The notes under the pieces were generated by a model, which made no database searches, was not told the DNA's origin, and was given only the letters and a program-made list of their open reading frames with translations. This document shows positions 17,801 to 28,000 of a stretch of 64,000 nt of DNA, in pieces (the first letter of the stretch is position 1; every line of letters starts with the position of its first letter). Source of the stretch: Candidatus Ozemibacter sibiricus (GTDB lineage Bacteria; Muiribacteriota; Ozemobacteria; Ozemobacterales; Ozemobacteraceae); the NCBI GenBank assembly GCA_003327425.1, contig QOQW01000009.1:120974-184973 (forward strand). Direction: 5' to 3'. A program made the position numbers and the translations under genes.

Positions 17801-18999
17801 TGCCGGTCAATGTGGTGGCGGTGCATCCCTATACCGCCATCGGCAAAGACTTCCAGGTCTTCGCCGGCACCAGCGGCTATGGGGTCTGGAACAGCGCGTT
17901 GCCCGATACGATTCCAGCCACCAGCAGCCACTATCCTTGGAAAGGAGTGCAGGGACTGTCCATCAACGGGTATGATCCCGACCTGCGGTACGTGATCACG
18001 GCTCTGGCCATCCGCCCCGATGGTCGCGGCATGTTCGCGGCGACGCTGAAGGGCCTGTATTTCATCCCGTTTCCCGCCTCGTTCAACAATGGGGTCGTCC
18101 CGGATCTGACGGCGACCCATGTCGACCTCGATGCGGTCGGGATCGCCAGCCAGACCACGATTCTCACCGTCACCATGGGCCGGACGAGCGATGAGGTGTT
18201 CCTGTCGACCAGCCGGGCGGTCTGGCGAGTGGCGACGGAGATCGTCGGGACGACGATGAATCCGGTCCAGAGCAATACCGTCCTCGATCTCGAGAACCCG
18301 ACCCGGGAATGGGAGACCCGATCCGAAACGGTCGGCTCTCCACCGGTGACGATCTACGTCACCGCCTTGAGCAACCAATTGCAGCCCAATCCCCTGCTCG
18401 GCGTCCGGATCCATTCGCTGGCCTACGATGCCTACAATGATCGTTTGTTCGCCGGCGGCGAACAGGGTTCTCTGCTGAACATCGGTCAGACGGAAACGGG
18501 GAATCTGACCAGGCTGACCAACACCAAGATCTTCTCGGGGTCTGCCGGCATCGATACCTACCTGGGGACGGCGTATGTCAAATCGGGGGTTCCAGTACAA
18601 TCTGTCACCAATAGTCAAGAGAACGATCTCTTCCTGGCCTTGGCGCTCGATCCCAACACTCGGACCACGCTCTGGTGCGCCAGCGTGACGGGGTTGAAGC
18701 GCAGCACCAACTCAGGCCGAGATCTCATCTCCATCAGTTTCGGTGGTTCTTCGGTCAATACCAAAAGCGTTCTGGTCGACCCGACCAACGTCATCAACGT
18801 GATGTCAGGCAGCGAGGACGGGTTGTACCGGTCGACAGACGCTGGCAGTTCCTGGACGCGGATCCGGAGCGGGCTGGGCAATCACAAGACGATCAATTCG
18901 CTGGCTCAGGCCAGTGGAGCAGCGGGGGAGCGGCGGCGGGTCTGGGTCGGCACGACCGGCGGAGTCTTCCTGGGTCGCCAATCCCTGGATCTGGAGTAG
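14806..18999 (+). CDS. large multidomain surface lipoprotein with Ig-like domains and a C-terminal propeller-like module
   Basis: Lipoprotein of 1397 residues; signal peptide MRWLALFAALGLVAAAFGC with glycine-rich linker after the lipobox. A CarboxypepD_reg-like domain at about 40-120 (TDVNGRFAFPTLPAGVYDI) is followed by an FN3-like segment (about 125-215) and YARFR/YRFVDEIG-type repeats. Bacterial Ig domains marked by GPGTINNGLYVAP and ISPAGLYTAPEQV then lead to a 417-residue C-terminal module from about 981 (starting DFWALV). That module carries propeller-like blades, including GLYRSTDAGSSWTRI and RRRVWVGTTGGVF, and ends SLDLE. This last module and the preceding Ig region are collinear with the next, larger gene. 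No catalytic motif is visible; adhesion or matrix building is inferred. The stop is 3 nt from the next start. Confidence 0.8.
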   Translation: MRWLALFAALGLVAAAFGCGGGAGGPAAQPVAPGPTPGVALSGTAYFADRQLYGGIPILVRDLTGRLVAATRTDVNGRFAFPTLPAGVYDISASAGDAEVVFAAGVQITGAGRALPEVSLLGIQTALVDQIGAYSVRITFRTNKPALSSVEYGPAGDFPITQPVSQFFATDHRITLMGLSNNMPYGFAILLVGEDGQKFRYDGLSARTTSGLGPSQLSIAINNGAYETQSPVVTLTLLAKDALLMRVGSSEDLSGLDWEAYSPEKSWTFDATPGPKRVFCQFRDAAGLLSPVIGDSILLTAGSGGYAGVWINGGRPYATDTAAVLTLLYPGAEQMMLAPTSAFTLSFWEPYVQYRRWTLSSGDGEKTVYAKFSGGGADPTRVYSASIYLDTSIPTGTMVINSGAAKTATTAVQLEFAFRNVPVSMQISNETPPASSTPWESYVTPKPWKLAAVGSGTRTVYARFRTRTNLEFGPLSDTIEVDDTPPVGNAAAIRSSADPQAATLTSTLAASLPVYLHFDVVDASTERADYAITAGSVTSPLAGAFKSIGRPFRPIALTSGAFPAAESTIWYRFVDEIGNTSSLGYFPFTIDGPRLIVTPAEMVVRSDDRVQFTAVATRTVGDIGPINWFLTGPGTINNGLYVAPSLIANEATAVVTARSSYQPELSAQALVYLKRRVELAVSEPPDSTERPLTVVSRTLGFNTSVSYLVTVYNSTAPFDLYESPDSPQGTVAITDRQVLADRYRARLTYSSPALGGATFTTTVRIRPRDNPSASGTFNFSVDEIPNLNLSPLQVDNATPGAPVTLTAQVQSTTAEEVAWSIHDGAGSFDPVAEVTTKVTSTSHQVQVYGRDTRQVETIKVQAQLVSRPTKMATSTITVIPPVRVLIYRNVNLTERFPNDTADTVAEVGKIQFYAEVTPRNISDTSVTWTVNGGAGDSTTGTISPAGLYTAPEQVTLASVRVKATSKYDTSASHEISVRLSDFWALVRGNMVDRVTGAPMPVNVVAVHPYTAIGKDFQVFAGTSGYGVWNSALPDTIPATSSHYPWKGVQGLSINGYDPDLRYVITALAIRPDGRGMFAATLKGLYFIPFPASFNNGVVPDLTATHVDLDAVGIASQTTILTVTMGRTSDEVFLSTSRAVWRVATEIVGTTMNPVQSNTVLDLENPTREWETRSETVGSPPVTIYVTALSNQLQPNPLLGVRIHSLAYDAYNDRLFAGGEQGSLLNIGQTETGNLTRLTNTKIFSGSAGIDTYLGTAYVKSGVPVQSVTNSQENDLFLALALDPNTRTTLWCASVTGLKRSTNSGRDLISISFGGSSVNTKSVLVDPTNVINVMSGSEDGLYRSTDAGSSWTRIRSGLGNHKTINSLAQASGAAGERRRVWVGTTGGVFLGRQSLDLE

Positions 19000-19002
19000 C
19001 GG

Positions 19003-22000
19003 ATGGCAGGCGAGATGCGAGAACGGAGTTGGGGTGTCGCTCTGTTGGTGGTCGGCATCGCGGTGCTGGCCGGGTGTCTCGGCGGTGGCGGTGGTGGTGG
19101 CGGTGGCGGTGGCGGGGGCAACCCCATCGGGCCGATTCTGCCCCCACCGGATGACGTCTTGCTGGTCCGGATGATCACCCCCGAGCACAACTCCACGCAT
19201 GTCGCCGGCAAAGACATCATTCTCTCGGCCGTGGCCGTGCTGCCGATCAACTCCTCCACCGCTGTCCAGAAGGTGGAGTTCTATCAAGGCCCGACGCGCC
19301 TCGGCGAAGCCCTCAAGCCGCCGTTCACCTATACCTGGCGGAATGTCCCTGTCGGCGTCTACGAGCTGTTCGCCCGAGGGTTCACGCTGACCGGCATGGC
19401 GACCGATTCCGCCCGGGTCACCATCCGGGTGACGGGCGGCGGTCTGCAGGAGCCCGAGGTGGCGATCATCCAACCGGCTTCCGGTTCGCGATTCGCCATC
19501 ACCGATACGATTGCCATCATGGCGTCGGCCAGCCGATCGGGAGGCACCATCCTCATGGTCGAATTTCTGGCCAACGGAGTGGGGCTGGGGTCTGCCCCCG
19601 TGGCCCCCTACACGTATGAGTGGGCCAATCCTCCCGTCGGGAACTACCTGCTGACGGCGCGGGCCATCGACAATTTCGGGCAGATCAAGACATCCGAACC
19701 GGTGCCGATCTCGGTCGCGACCTTCGTGAACCGTCTGCCTACCGTCGCTTTCACCCAACCCCCGGCGGGCACCCAATTCCCTCCTGGCAGCAATATCAGC
19801 CTGGTGGCTTCGGCCAGCGACAGCGACGGCAGCATCGTTCGCGTCGATTTCTTCGCCGATGCCCTGTTCCTGGGCGTGGCCACCCTTCCGCCCTATACGG
19901 TGGTATGGCGCAACGCCATGGCGGGCTACTATCATCTCAATGCCCGCGCGACCGACAACCTCGGTGGGGTTTCGGCCCCCGCTTCCATTCCCATCATGGT
20001 AGGGCAGGCCGATTTCAGCTTCCGAACCCCGCCCAACAATTTCGTCGCCTCTCGTACCGGTTCCGTGACCTTGAGCGTCGATCTCAGCCAGATCGCCAGT
20101 CCGGTCCAGCGGGTCGAATACTATCGTGATTTCACTCAGAAAATCGGCGAGTCGGCGGTGCCGCCGTATTTCCCCTTCGAATGGACCCCGCCCTCGCTGG
20201 GAACCTATATTCTGTCCGCGCGCGCCTATGAGTACGGCGGTCGGATCAGGGATTCCGGGGTCATTTTCGTTTCGGTGGCCGACACGCCGCAAGTGCGGAT
20301 CGCCAGCCCCAGCCAGCCTCTGGTGCTGGCAGCCGGGTCCAATCTGACCATCGTGGTGGCGGCCTCGGCCTCGCCGGGAACCATCACGCAGGTCGACCTG
20401 TTCGCCAATGGGCAGTTGTTGACCCGATTGGTGCCACCCAATCTGACCACCTACCTCTGGTCCAATGTCCCAGGCGGGACGTATGCGTTGACCGCCTCGG
20501 CCACCGATAACAATCAATTGGTCGGGGAATCGGCCAGCGTCACCGTCATCTTGAACCACCCACCCACCGTGGCGATCGCCAGCCCACCGAATGGGTTTAA
20601 CGCCAACCCGGGATCGAGTCTGCTGATCGAAGCTGTCGCCACCGATTCCGATGGCACGGTGCGGGAAGTCCGATTCTATCGCAACAACAGCCTACTGGGT
20701 ACGGTGACGGCGCCGCCCTACAACTACCTGTGGGCCTCGTTGCCGACCGGTACGTCAGATCTTGCCGCGGTGGCGGTGGATAATCATGGCTTCCTGGCCA
20801 CCTCTTCGCTTGTCCGGATCGGGGTCGGAGGACCAGCGGTGGCGATTGCTTCGCCGGCGGCCAGTCCGGCGGTGGTCTCGATTCCCGTCACCGGTCTGGG
20901 AGCAACGGCGTTCACCCTCGTGGCCACGGCTCTCGATGGCTTATACGGTATCACGTCCGTCCGGATGTTCGTCAACGGCGTCCAGGTCGGGATGTCGCCA
21001 GCTTCCCCGCTGACGGTCAATTGGGTGCCGACCGCGTGGGGCAACCATACCATCACGGCCAGCGCCACCAACTCTCGCAATGCGTTGGGCGAATCGACAC
21101 CGGCCACCTTCACCCTCAACGATATTCCGGTGGTGACCATCGCTTCGCCGGTCGCCAACATCGCGGTCACCAAAGGGACAATGGTGCGAGACATCCGCGC
21201 GGTGGCCACCAATATCGTCGGTTCCGTGACTGCCATGACCGTTTATGGGAATGGCGTCGCGCTGCTTCCTGCCAGCTCGAGCAATCCGCTGACCTTTTCG
21301 CGGGTCTTTGCCAACCCCGGGACGTTCGTGCTGACTGCCAGTGCCACCGATTCCCTGGGAGCGACAGGTCACTCAGCCATCGGACCGACGATCACCGTGT
21401 ATGACGTTCCCACCGTCACCTTGACGAGCCCGGCCCCCAACACTCTCTGGACCAGCCCCCCGCTGCCGCTGAACGTGCTGGTGGCCGCCGATGCCACTAT
21501 CAGCGATACCACGATCAACAACGTCCAGTTCTTCGCGAATGGCATCAGCATCGGAACGGCATTCGCCCCGCCGTTCTCGGTGACCTGGTCGCCGGCGACG
21601 GTCGGGGTCTACTTCCTGACCGCCAGTGCCACCGATCAGCGTGGTGGCATCGGCACGTCGACGCCAGTGATCGTCACGGTCAACGATCGCCCGACCATCG
21701 CCATCGCCAGCCCGGTGCAAGATCTCTTCATTCGCCGCTACAGCACCGTTTCCGGAATCACCTTGGTGGCCACCAACACGGTGGGAACCATCACCAGCAT
21801 GGAATTGTACCTCAATGGCGTGCTCGAGACGCCGGGGCAGACGAACAATCCTCTGGTCGTCTCGAAAACCTTCATGACTCCGGGGGTCTTCTTCTTGACG
21901 GCCAGTGTGTCCGACAGCCTGGGAGCCACCGGTTCCTATAACCCTGGCCCCTTGCGGATCACGGTCATCGATACGCCGACTCCGGCCACCATGCCGACCA

Positions 22001-25000
22001 TGGTGATCAATGGCGGAGACCCCCAGACCTTCCAGGCCACGGTCACCCTCAACATCAGCGCCCCTGGGCAGGTGGCCATGCGGGTTTCCAATGATATGAA
22101 TTTCGCCCAGGCGCCTGATGAGGTGCCGCCGGTGCCGCCGATGACCAAGACCTGGGTCCTGCCCAAAACGCCCGGGGTGAAAACCGTTTACGTACGATTT
22201 GAAGATATCAGTGGCAACTATATTTTCGTGAATGATTCCATTGAAGTGGTCGGGCCGACCGATGCCGCTTTGACCACCGACGATGCCATGCCGTTGGCGA
22301 CCAACGTGGTCAACTTGAAGCCGTTTGCCAACGGGGCGACGGAGATGCTGATCACGGAAAGCTATGGCAATCTCACCTCGGGGATCGGCTGGGCTCCCTT
22401 CCAGTTTGCGACCACGACGGTCTTGCTCCCCCATTCTGGCAGCCATCGCATCTATGCGAAATACCGCAATGCCGGAGGGATCGAGACGGCCATCCTGACG
22501 TTGGATGTCACCGTGGCCTCCCCGCCGGTACCGGCGTCGCCCACCATCCTGGTCAACCTCGGAGACGAATTCACCACGTCGGCCAGTGTGGCGGTCACCC
22601 TGTTCCCAGGAGTTTTCACGCACTATACCCTCTCGACCACCGGGGCTTTTTCCAGCCCCGAAGATCCCATCTCCGGGTTGCCATTGGGCCCGTTGGGGTA
22701 TCCGGTCATCGACCCTGTCGGCTTGCCGCCCCAGGCTGGCATGAAGACGGTCTGGGTCCGCTTCCGCAACGGTTCGACGTTGTGGGTCGCCAGCGACGCC
22801 ATTCGTCTGGATGGCCCGACGGGGGCCGCCTTGACCACCAACGATGCCATGCCGTTGGCAACCTATGTGGCGAATTTGAAGCCCTTCGCCAATGGGGCCA
22901 CTCAGATGATCCTGTCCGAAAGCTATGGCAATGTCGCTGCGGGTCTCGGCTGGGCTCCCTTCGAGTACGCCACCACCACTGCTTTGCTGCCGTTCACGGG
23001 CACGCATCGCATCTATGGCAAGTATCGCAACGCCGGCGGAGTCGAAACCGATATCATCTGGCTCGATGTGTCGGTGGCCTCGCCGGCGGCACTGGGGTCT
23101 CCCAGCATCCTGGTCAATATGGGCGACACGTTGACCGAAACGGCAACCGTGACGGTGACCCTTTTCCCGTCGGTCTACACCCATTTCCAGTTGTCGACAA
23201 CCGGTGCCTTCACGGGGCCAGAAACGCCGGTCGCCTCACTGGCGACCAACACGGCCGGCCATCCCTATGTGCCCGGTGTGCAATTGAAACCCCAGGCGGG
23301 CATACAAACCGTCTATGTGCGCTTCCGGAGCGGGAGCAACTATGCCGACACCTCGGATTCCATTCAGGTGGTGGGCCCGACCGGGGCTGCCCTGACCACC
23401 GACGATGCCATGCCGTTGGCGACCTATGTGGTCAATTTGAAGCCCTGGGCGGTTGACGCAGCGGACATGATCGTCTCGGAAAGCTATGCCAATGTGGCAG
23501 GCGGGGTGGGGTGGGCGAGCTTTTCCTACTATATTGCATCATTCCCGCTGGTAAACTACAACGGAGTGCACACGATCTATGCGAAATACCGCAATGCGGG
23601 CGGGGTGGAAACGAGTATCGTGTCGTTGAACGTGACGGTGGCGGTGCCGCCGCCGCCGATGCCGGCCTCGCCGACCATCCTGATCAATCTCGGCGATCCC
23701 ATCACGCCCACGGCGACGGTGACGGTCAATCTGTTCGAAGGCAGCTATACGCACTGCCAGATCTCCACAACCGGAGCCTTCACCGGGCCCGAGATCGACA
23801 TCTCGACGCTGCCGACCAACACGGCGGGCCGGTATATCGGCAATGTGCTGCTGAACCCGCAACCTGGGGTCCAGACGGTCTGGGTGCGGTTCCGTCAGGG
23901 CAGCACGTTCTACACGGCCAGCGACACGATCGAAGTGGTGGGCCCGACGGCACCTGGGCTGACCACGGACGATCCACAACCGTTGACGGTGGCGGCGGTG
24001 AATCTGAAGCCGTCGGCGGTGGGGGCGGCCGAAATGATCCTGTCGGAGAGCTATGCCAACGTCGTGAACGGGGTGGGGTGGATGGCCTATTCACCCTATG
24101 TGGCGGCCTTCCCGCTGGTGAACTACAACGGAGTGCACACGATCTACGCGAAGTACCACAATGCGGGCGGGGTGGAAACGAGCATCGTGTCGTTGAACGT
24201 GACGGTGGCGGTGCCGCCGCCGCCGCAGCCGGCTTCGCCGACCATCCTGGTCAATCTTGGCGATGCAGTGACCGAGGCCGCGACGGTCACCGTCTATCTC
24301 TCGCCCGGCCTCTTCAACTACTGCCAGATCTCGACCAATTCGGTCTTCGTGGGCCCCATCTATGACATTTCCGTCTTGCCAACCCACTCGGTGACCGGGT
24401 TCAAGTACATCAGCGATGTGGCGGTCGACCCGTGGGATGGAATGCAGACCGTGTATGCCCGCTTCCTGGCGGGTGGGCTGGTGGCCGAGGCTTCCGATTC
24501 CATCCTGGTTCGGGGACCGACCAACTCGTCGATCTCGACGGCGATGGCGCAACCGCTGGCCTCGTTCGGCGTCTTGCTGAATGTGCAATCGGTGGGCGCC
24601 TCCCAGATGCGATTCTCCGAAAACTCCTCAGTGCTATCCACCCTTTCGTGGGAGCCTTTCGCCTCCACCAAATGGTTCACCCTGGCCACCTACACCGGTC
24701 AGCACACCATCTACGGGCAGTTCCGCAACCCCGGTCTGGTTCAGAGCGGCATCGTCTCGCTCAATGTGACGGTAGCGTCGACGACCCTGGCCGAGCTGAA
24801 CGACGGGGATGCCCTCATCTACACTGGAACGGCCTCGCTGCGGTTGTATTCCAATACGGCGGTGCGCTACCGCCTCTCCCGTGACAACAATTTCGCGGCT
24901 TCGCCCGATCTTGTCTATACGCCCAATCGGCCGGATGGCTCATGGGTCGGGACCTATGCCTTGCTGCTGAAACCCGGCTTGCAGACGGTCTATGTCCGTT

Positions 25001-28000
25001 TCGAGGATGAGACAGGGAAATTCACCTACGCCCAGGATTCGATCCAGGTGGTGGGCCCCTCCAATCTGTCGCTGACCAGTTCTGACACTCAACCGCTGGC
25101 GACGCATACGGTCAATCTGCGGCTGGCCGCAACCAATGCCGATCGCATGTTCATCACCGCCACCGAGGCCGAGTTGTTGACGCCTGACTGGTCGCGGCCC
25201 TATGCGACCACCGCCTCGCTGACCCTCAATCTGGTCAATGGTTGGCATACCATCTATGCCATGTTCCGGAGCGCCGGCTTGATCGAGACGGATCCGATCA
25301 GCCTCAATGTGCTGGTCGCCGGCCCCAGCCCGGCGACCGCCTCGGTCGTCATCAATGGCGGCGATGCCAATACGCGCAGTGCCAACGTGCAGCTGACCCT
25401 GTCTTCGCCCGACTCTCAGGTAGGGATCGATTCCATGTGGATCAGCAATACCGGGGATTTCTCGGGAGTGGCGGCTGAACCCTATGCGACCACGCGGAGC
25501 TGGCAGCTCTTCGATCTGCCGAATGATGCGGTACCTGCTGGAATTCGTACGGTGTACGTCCGATTCCAGACCCGGTTCGGATTGGTGACGGTCTCAGATT
25601 CCATCAATGCCGTCGGTCCGGCCAGCCCGACCTTGTCGACCCCCGACACCATGCCCCTCAACCGCACGTACGTCAACCTGAATCTCTATGCTCAGAGCCC
25701 CGATGGGCTCGCCATGGAAATGAAGGTGGGCACCAACCTCGATGCCGTCACCTGGGAGCCGTATGCCACGACCAAAGCCCTGGCTTTGCCCGGGGTCGGG
25801 AATCATACCGTCTTCGCGAAATTCCGTTCGTTCTATGGCGTGGAATCAGCCGTGCAAGCGTTGCCGGTCTCGGTCCATGCCACGCCCCCGACCAACAATA
25901 CCGCCGCCATCCGGCAGACATTCAATCCCACGTCGGCCGAAATCACCGAGACCCTGGTCGGCTCTCTCCCTGTCTACCTGCATTTCACCATCAATGACAG
26001 CCGAACGGCTTCGATCGCCTATTCCGTGCTACCTGATACGGCTCCGGCGCCGACGACGTTCGCCAACGTCGTCGCCCCGCCCGTCGCCCCGATCAGTCTG
26101 ACCGAACCGACGTTGCAGCGGTTGGTCAATAATGTCTGGTACCGATTCGGGGACGGAGCGGGCAACTGGACGGCCACCCAATTGAAATCTCTGTATCTGC
26201 GGGGGCCGGGCGTCCGGATCAACCCACGGGCCGTGACGCTGGTCTCTGGCCAGAGCCGTGTCTTCACGGCCACTCCTGAGAATATCTCCGGTCCTGTCAT
26301 CTGGCAGATGCTCTCCGGCCCTGGAACCATCGATGCGAATGGCGTCTATACGGCCCCGTCCAGCATCCTGTCGCCGGCGACGGCGACCATCAAAGCCACG
26401 ATGGATGCCGATGCGTCGGTCTATGACATCGCCACCATCACGCTGGCCACGCAGGTCGAGTTGTACTGGAATCGCACGCAGAGCCCGGTTCAGGTCGGAA
26501 AAGTGGCCACCTATGTCTGCACCATTCTGAATTCCAGTCAGAGTTTGTATATCTCGGTGCCGCCGGCCTTTGGCTCACTGGTGATCGCCACCCCGCCGCT
26601 CTATCTGGCGACGGCCACCATCGTGGAATGCCTCTACACGGCGCCTGGCGTGGTGCCCGCTTCCCCGACCGTGACGATGACCGTCAACTCGCTGCAGGAT
26701 CCCTCCAAGTCGCAGGTCTTGACCGCTGTCATCAGTGCCGGACCGGTCGTGACCATCACCCCGACTTCAGGAAACGCCCAGGCGCGGCGACAACCCATCA
26801 CCTTCACCGCGACGACCGATGCCTATCCCTCCTCCATCACCTGGACCATCATTCCTGGGACAGCGACTGGATCTTTCTCTGGTACCGGGGTGGTAACGGC
26901 CACCGATACCGAAGCCATGTCCGGCGGCTTGCCGAACCCGCACACGGTGACCTTGTACCCAAGTGAGAAGGGCGGGACCTTGTGGGTGGTCGCCTCCTGG
27001 ACCAACGCCGGCTCGCCGCCGCCCACCGCGACCGCGACGATCACGGTGCGCGATGCCGTCACTGTGACGATCAGCCCGGTGGCGACCTCGGCCCCCTCGG
27101 TGATTCAGCCGATCCCGTTCGTGTCGACGGTGAAAAATGGCGAGAATGGGGTGACCTGGTGGTATCGCAGCGCCGGCTCTCCGCCTGGGCCCCTGTACCC
27201 CGGCAATGGTACCGCACGGGATGAAGGAACCCTGGCCTCCAGCGGTGTCTACACTCGTCCGGTGAACATTCCCGCCGCGGGGCCGCTGATCGAGATCATC
27301 GCTTCTTCGGTCGATGATCCGTGGGTGGCGGCCATCGCCACGGTCACGTTGATGCAGCCCGTCGTGGTCAAGATCGGAAAAGGCTACAACTATGTCGATC
27401 CGCCGCTGGCATCCGCCGAAATCCTGTTGGAGGTCGATTCGCTCAAGCTGATCGCCAGCGTCAGCAACTCGCCGGGCGATACCACGGTCTCGTGGTATGT
27501 CAACGGGATCCTGGGGGGCAACAGCATCTACGGAACGATCGATAATCAGGGGCTGTACACCGCGCCGGGATCGATGCCCTCGCCCAATGCCTTCAACATC
27601 ATGGCGGTATCGAACTATGATCCGTCCAAAAATGCCACGGTGGCCATTACCTTGCGTGATTTCTGGCAAAAGCGCTCGGATGGCCTCAAAGACATCAGCA
27701 ATGCCGATCTGCCGATCACTTCGCTGCGGGTCGACCCCTTGTGGCCGAGAACCGGAGATAATCCGATCAATGGCAGCGCTCCCTTCTTCATCTTCGCTGG
27801 GACGAACGGGTTCGGGGTCTGGGTCGCCTCGGCCGATTCGACCTTGTCGACGGCGCCTGCCCCCCTTGAATGGATTCCCACCGCTCTGGGTACCAGAACT
27901 CCATTTGCCGGGAGCCAATATCAAGTCTACAAAATCGACGTCAATCCGGTGACGGGGGATGTCGCGGCCGCCACCGAAAATGGGATTTATCTCATCCGCT

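Noticed and set aside
18805..23184. Long minus-strand frames opposite the giant lipoproteins
   Set aside because: Histidine/Arg/Gly-rich shadows of the coding strand; no start signals.
21994..25900. Tandem repeats considered as a CRISPR-like or transposon array
   Set aside because: Units are 545-570 nt, all in frame within one protein; no spacers or inverted ends.
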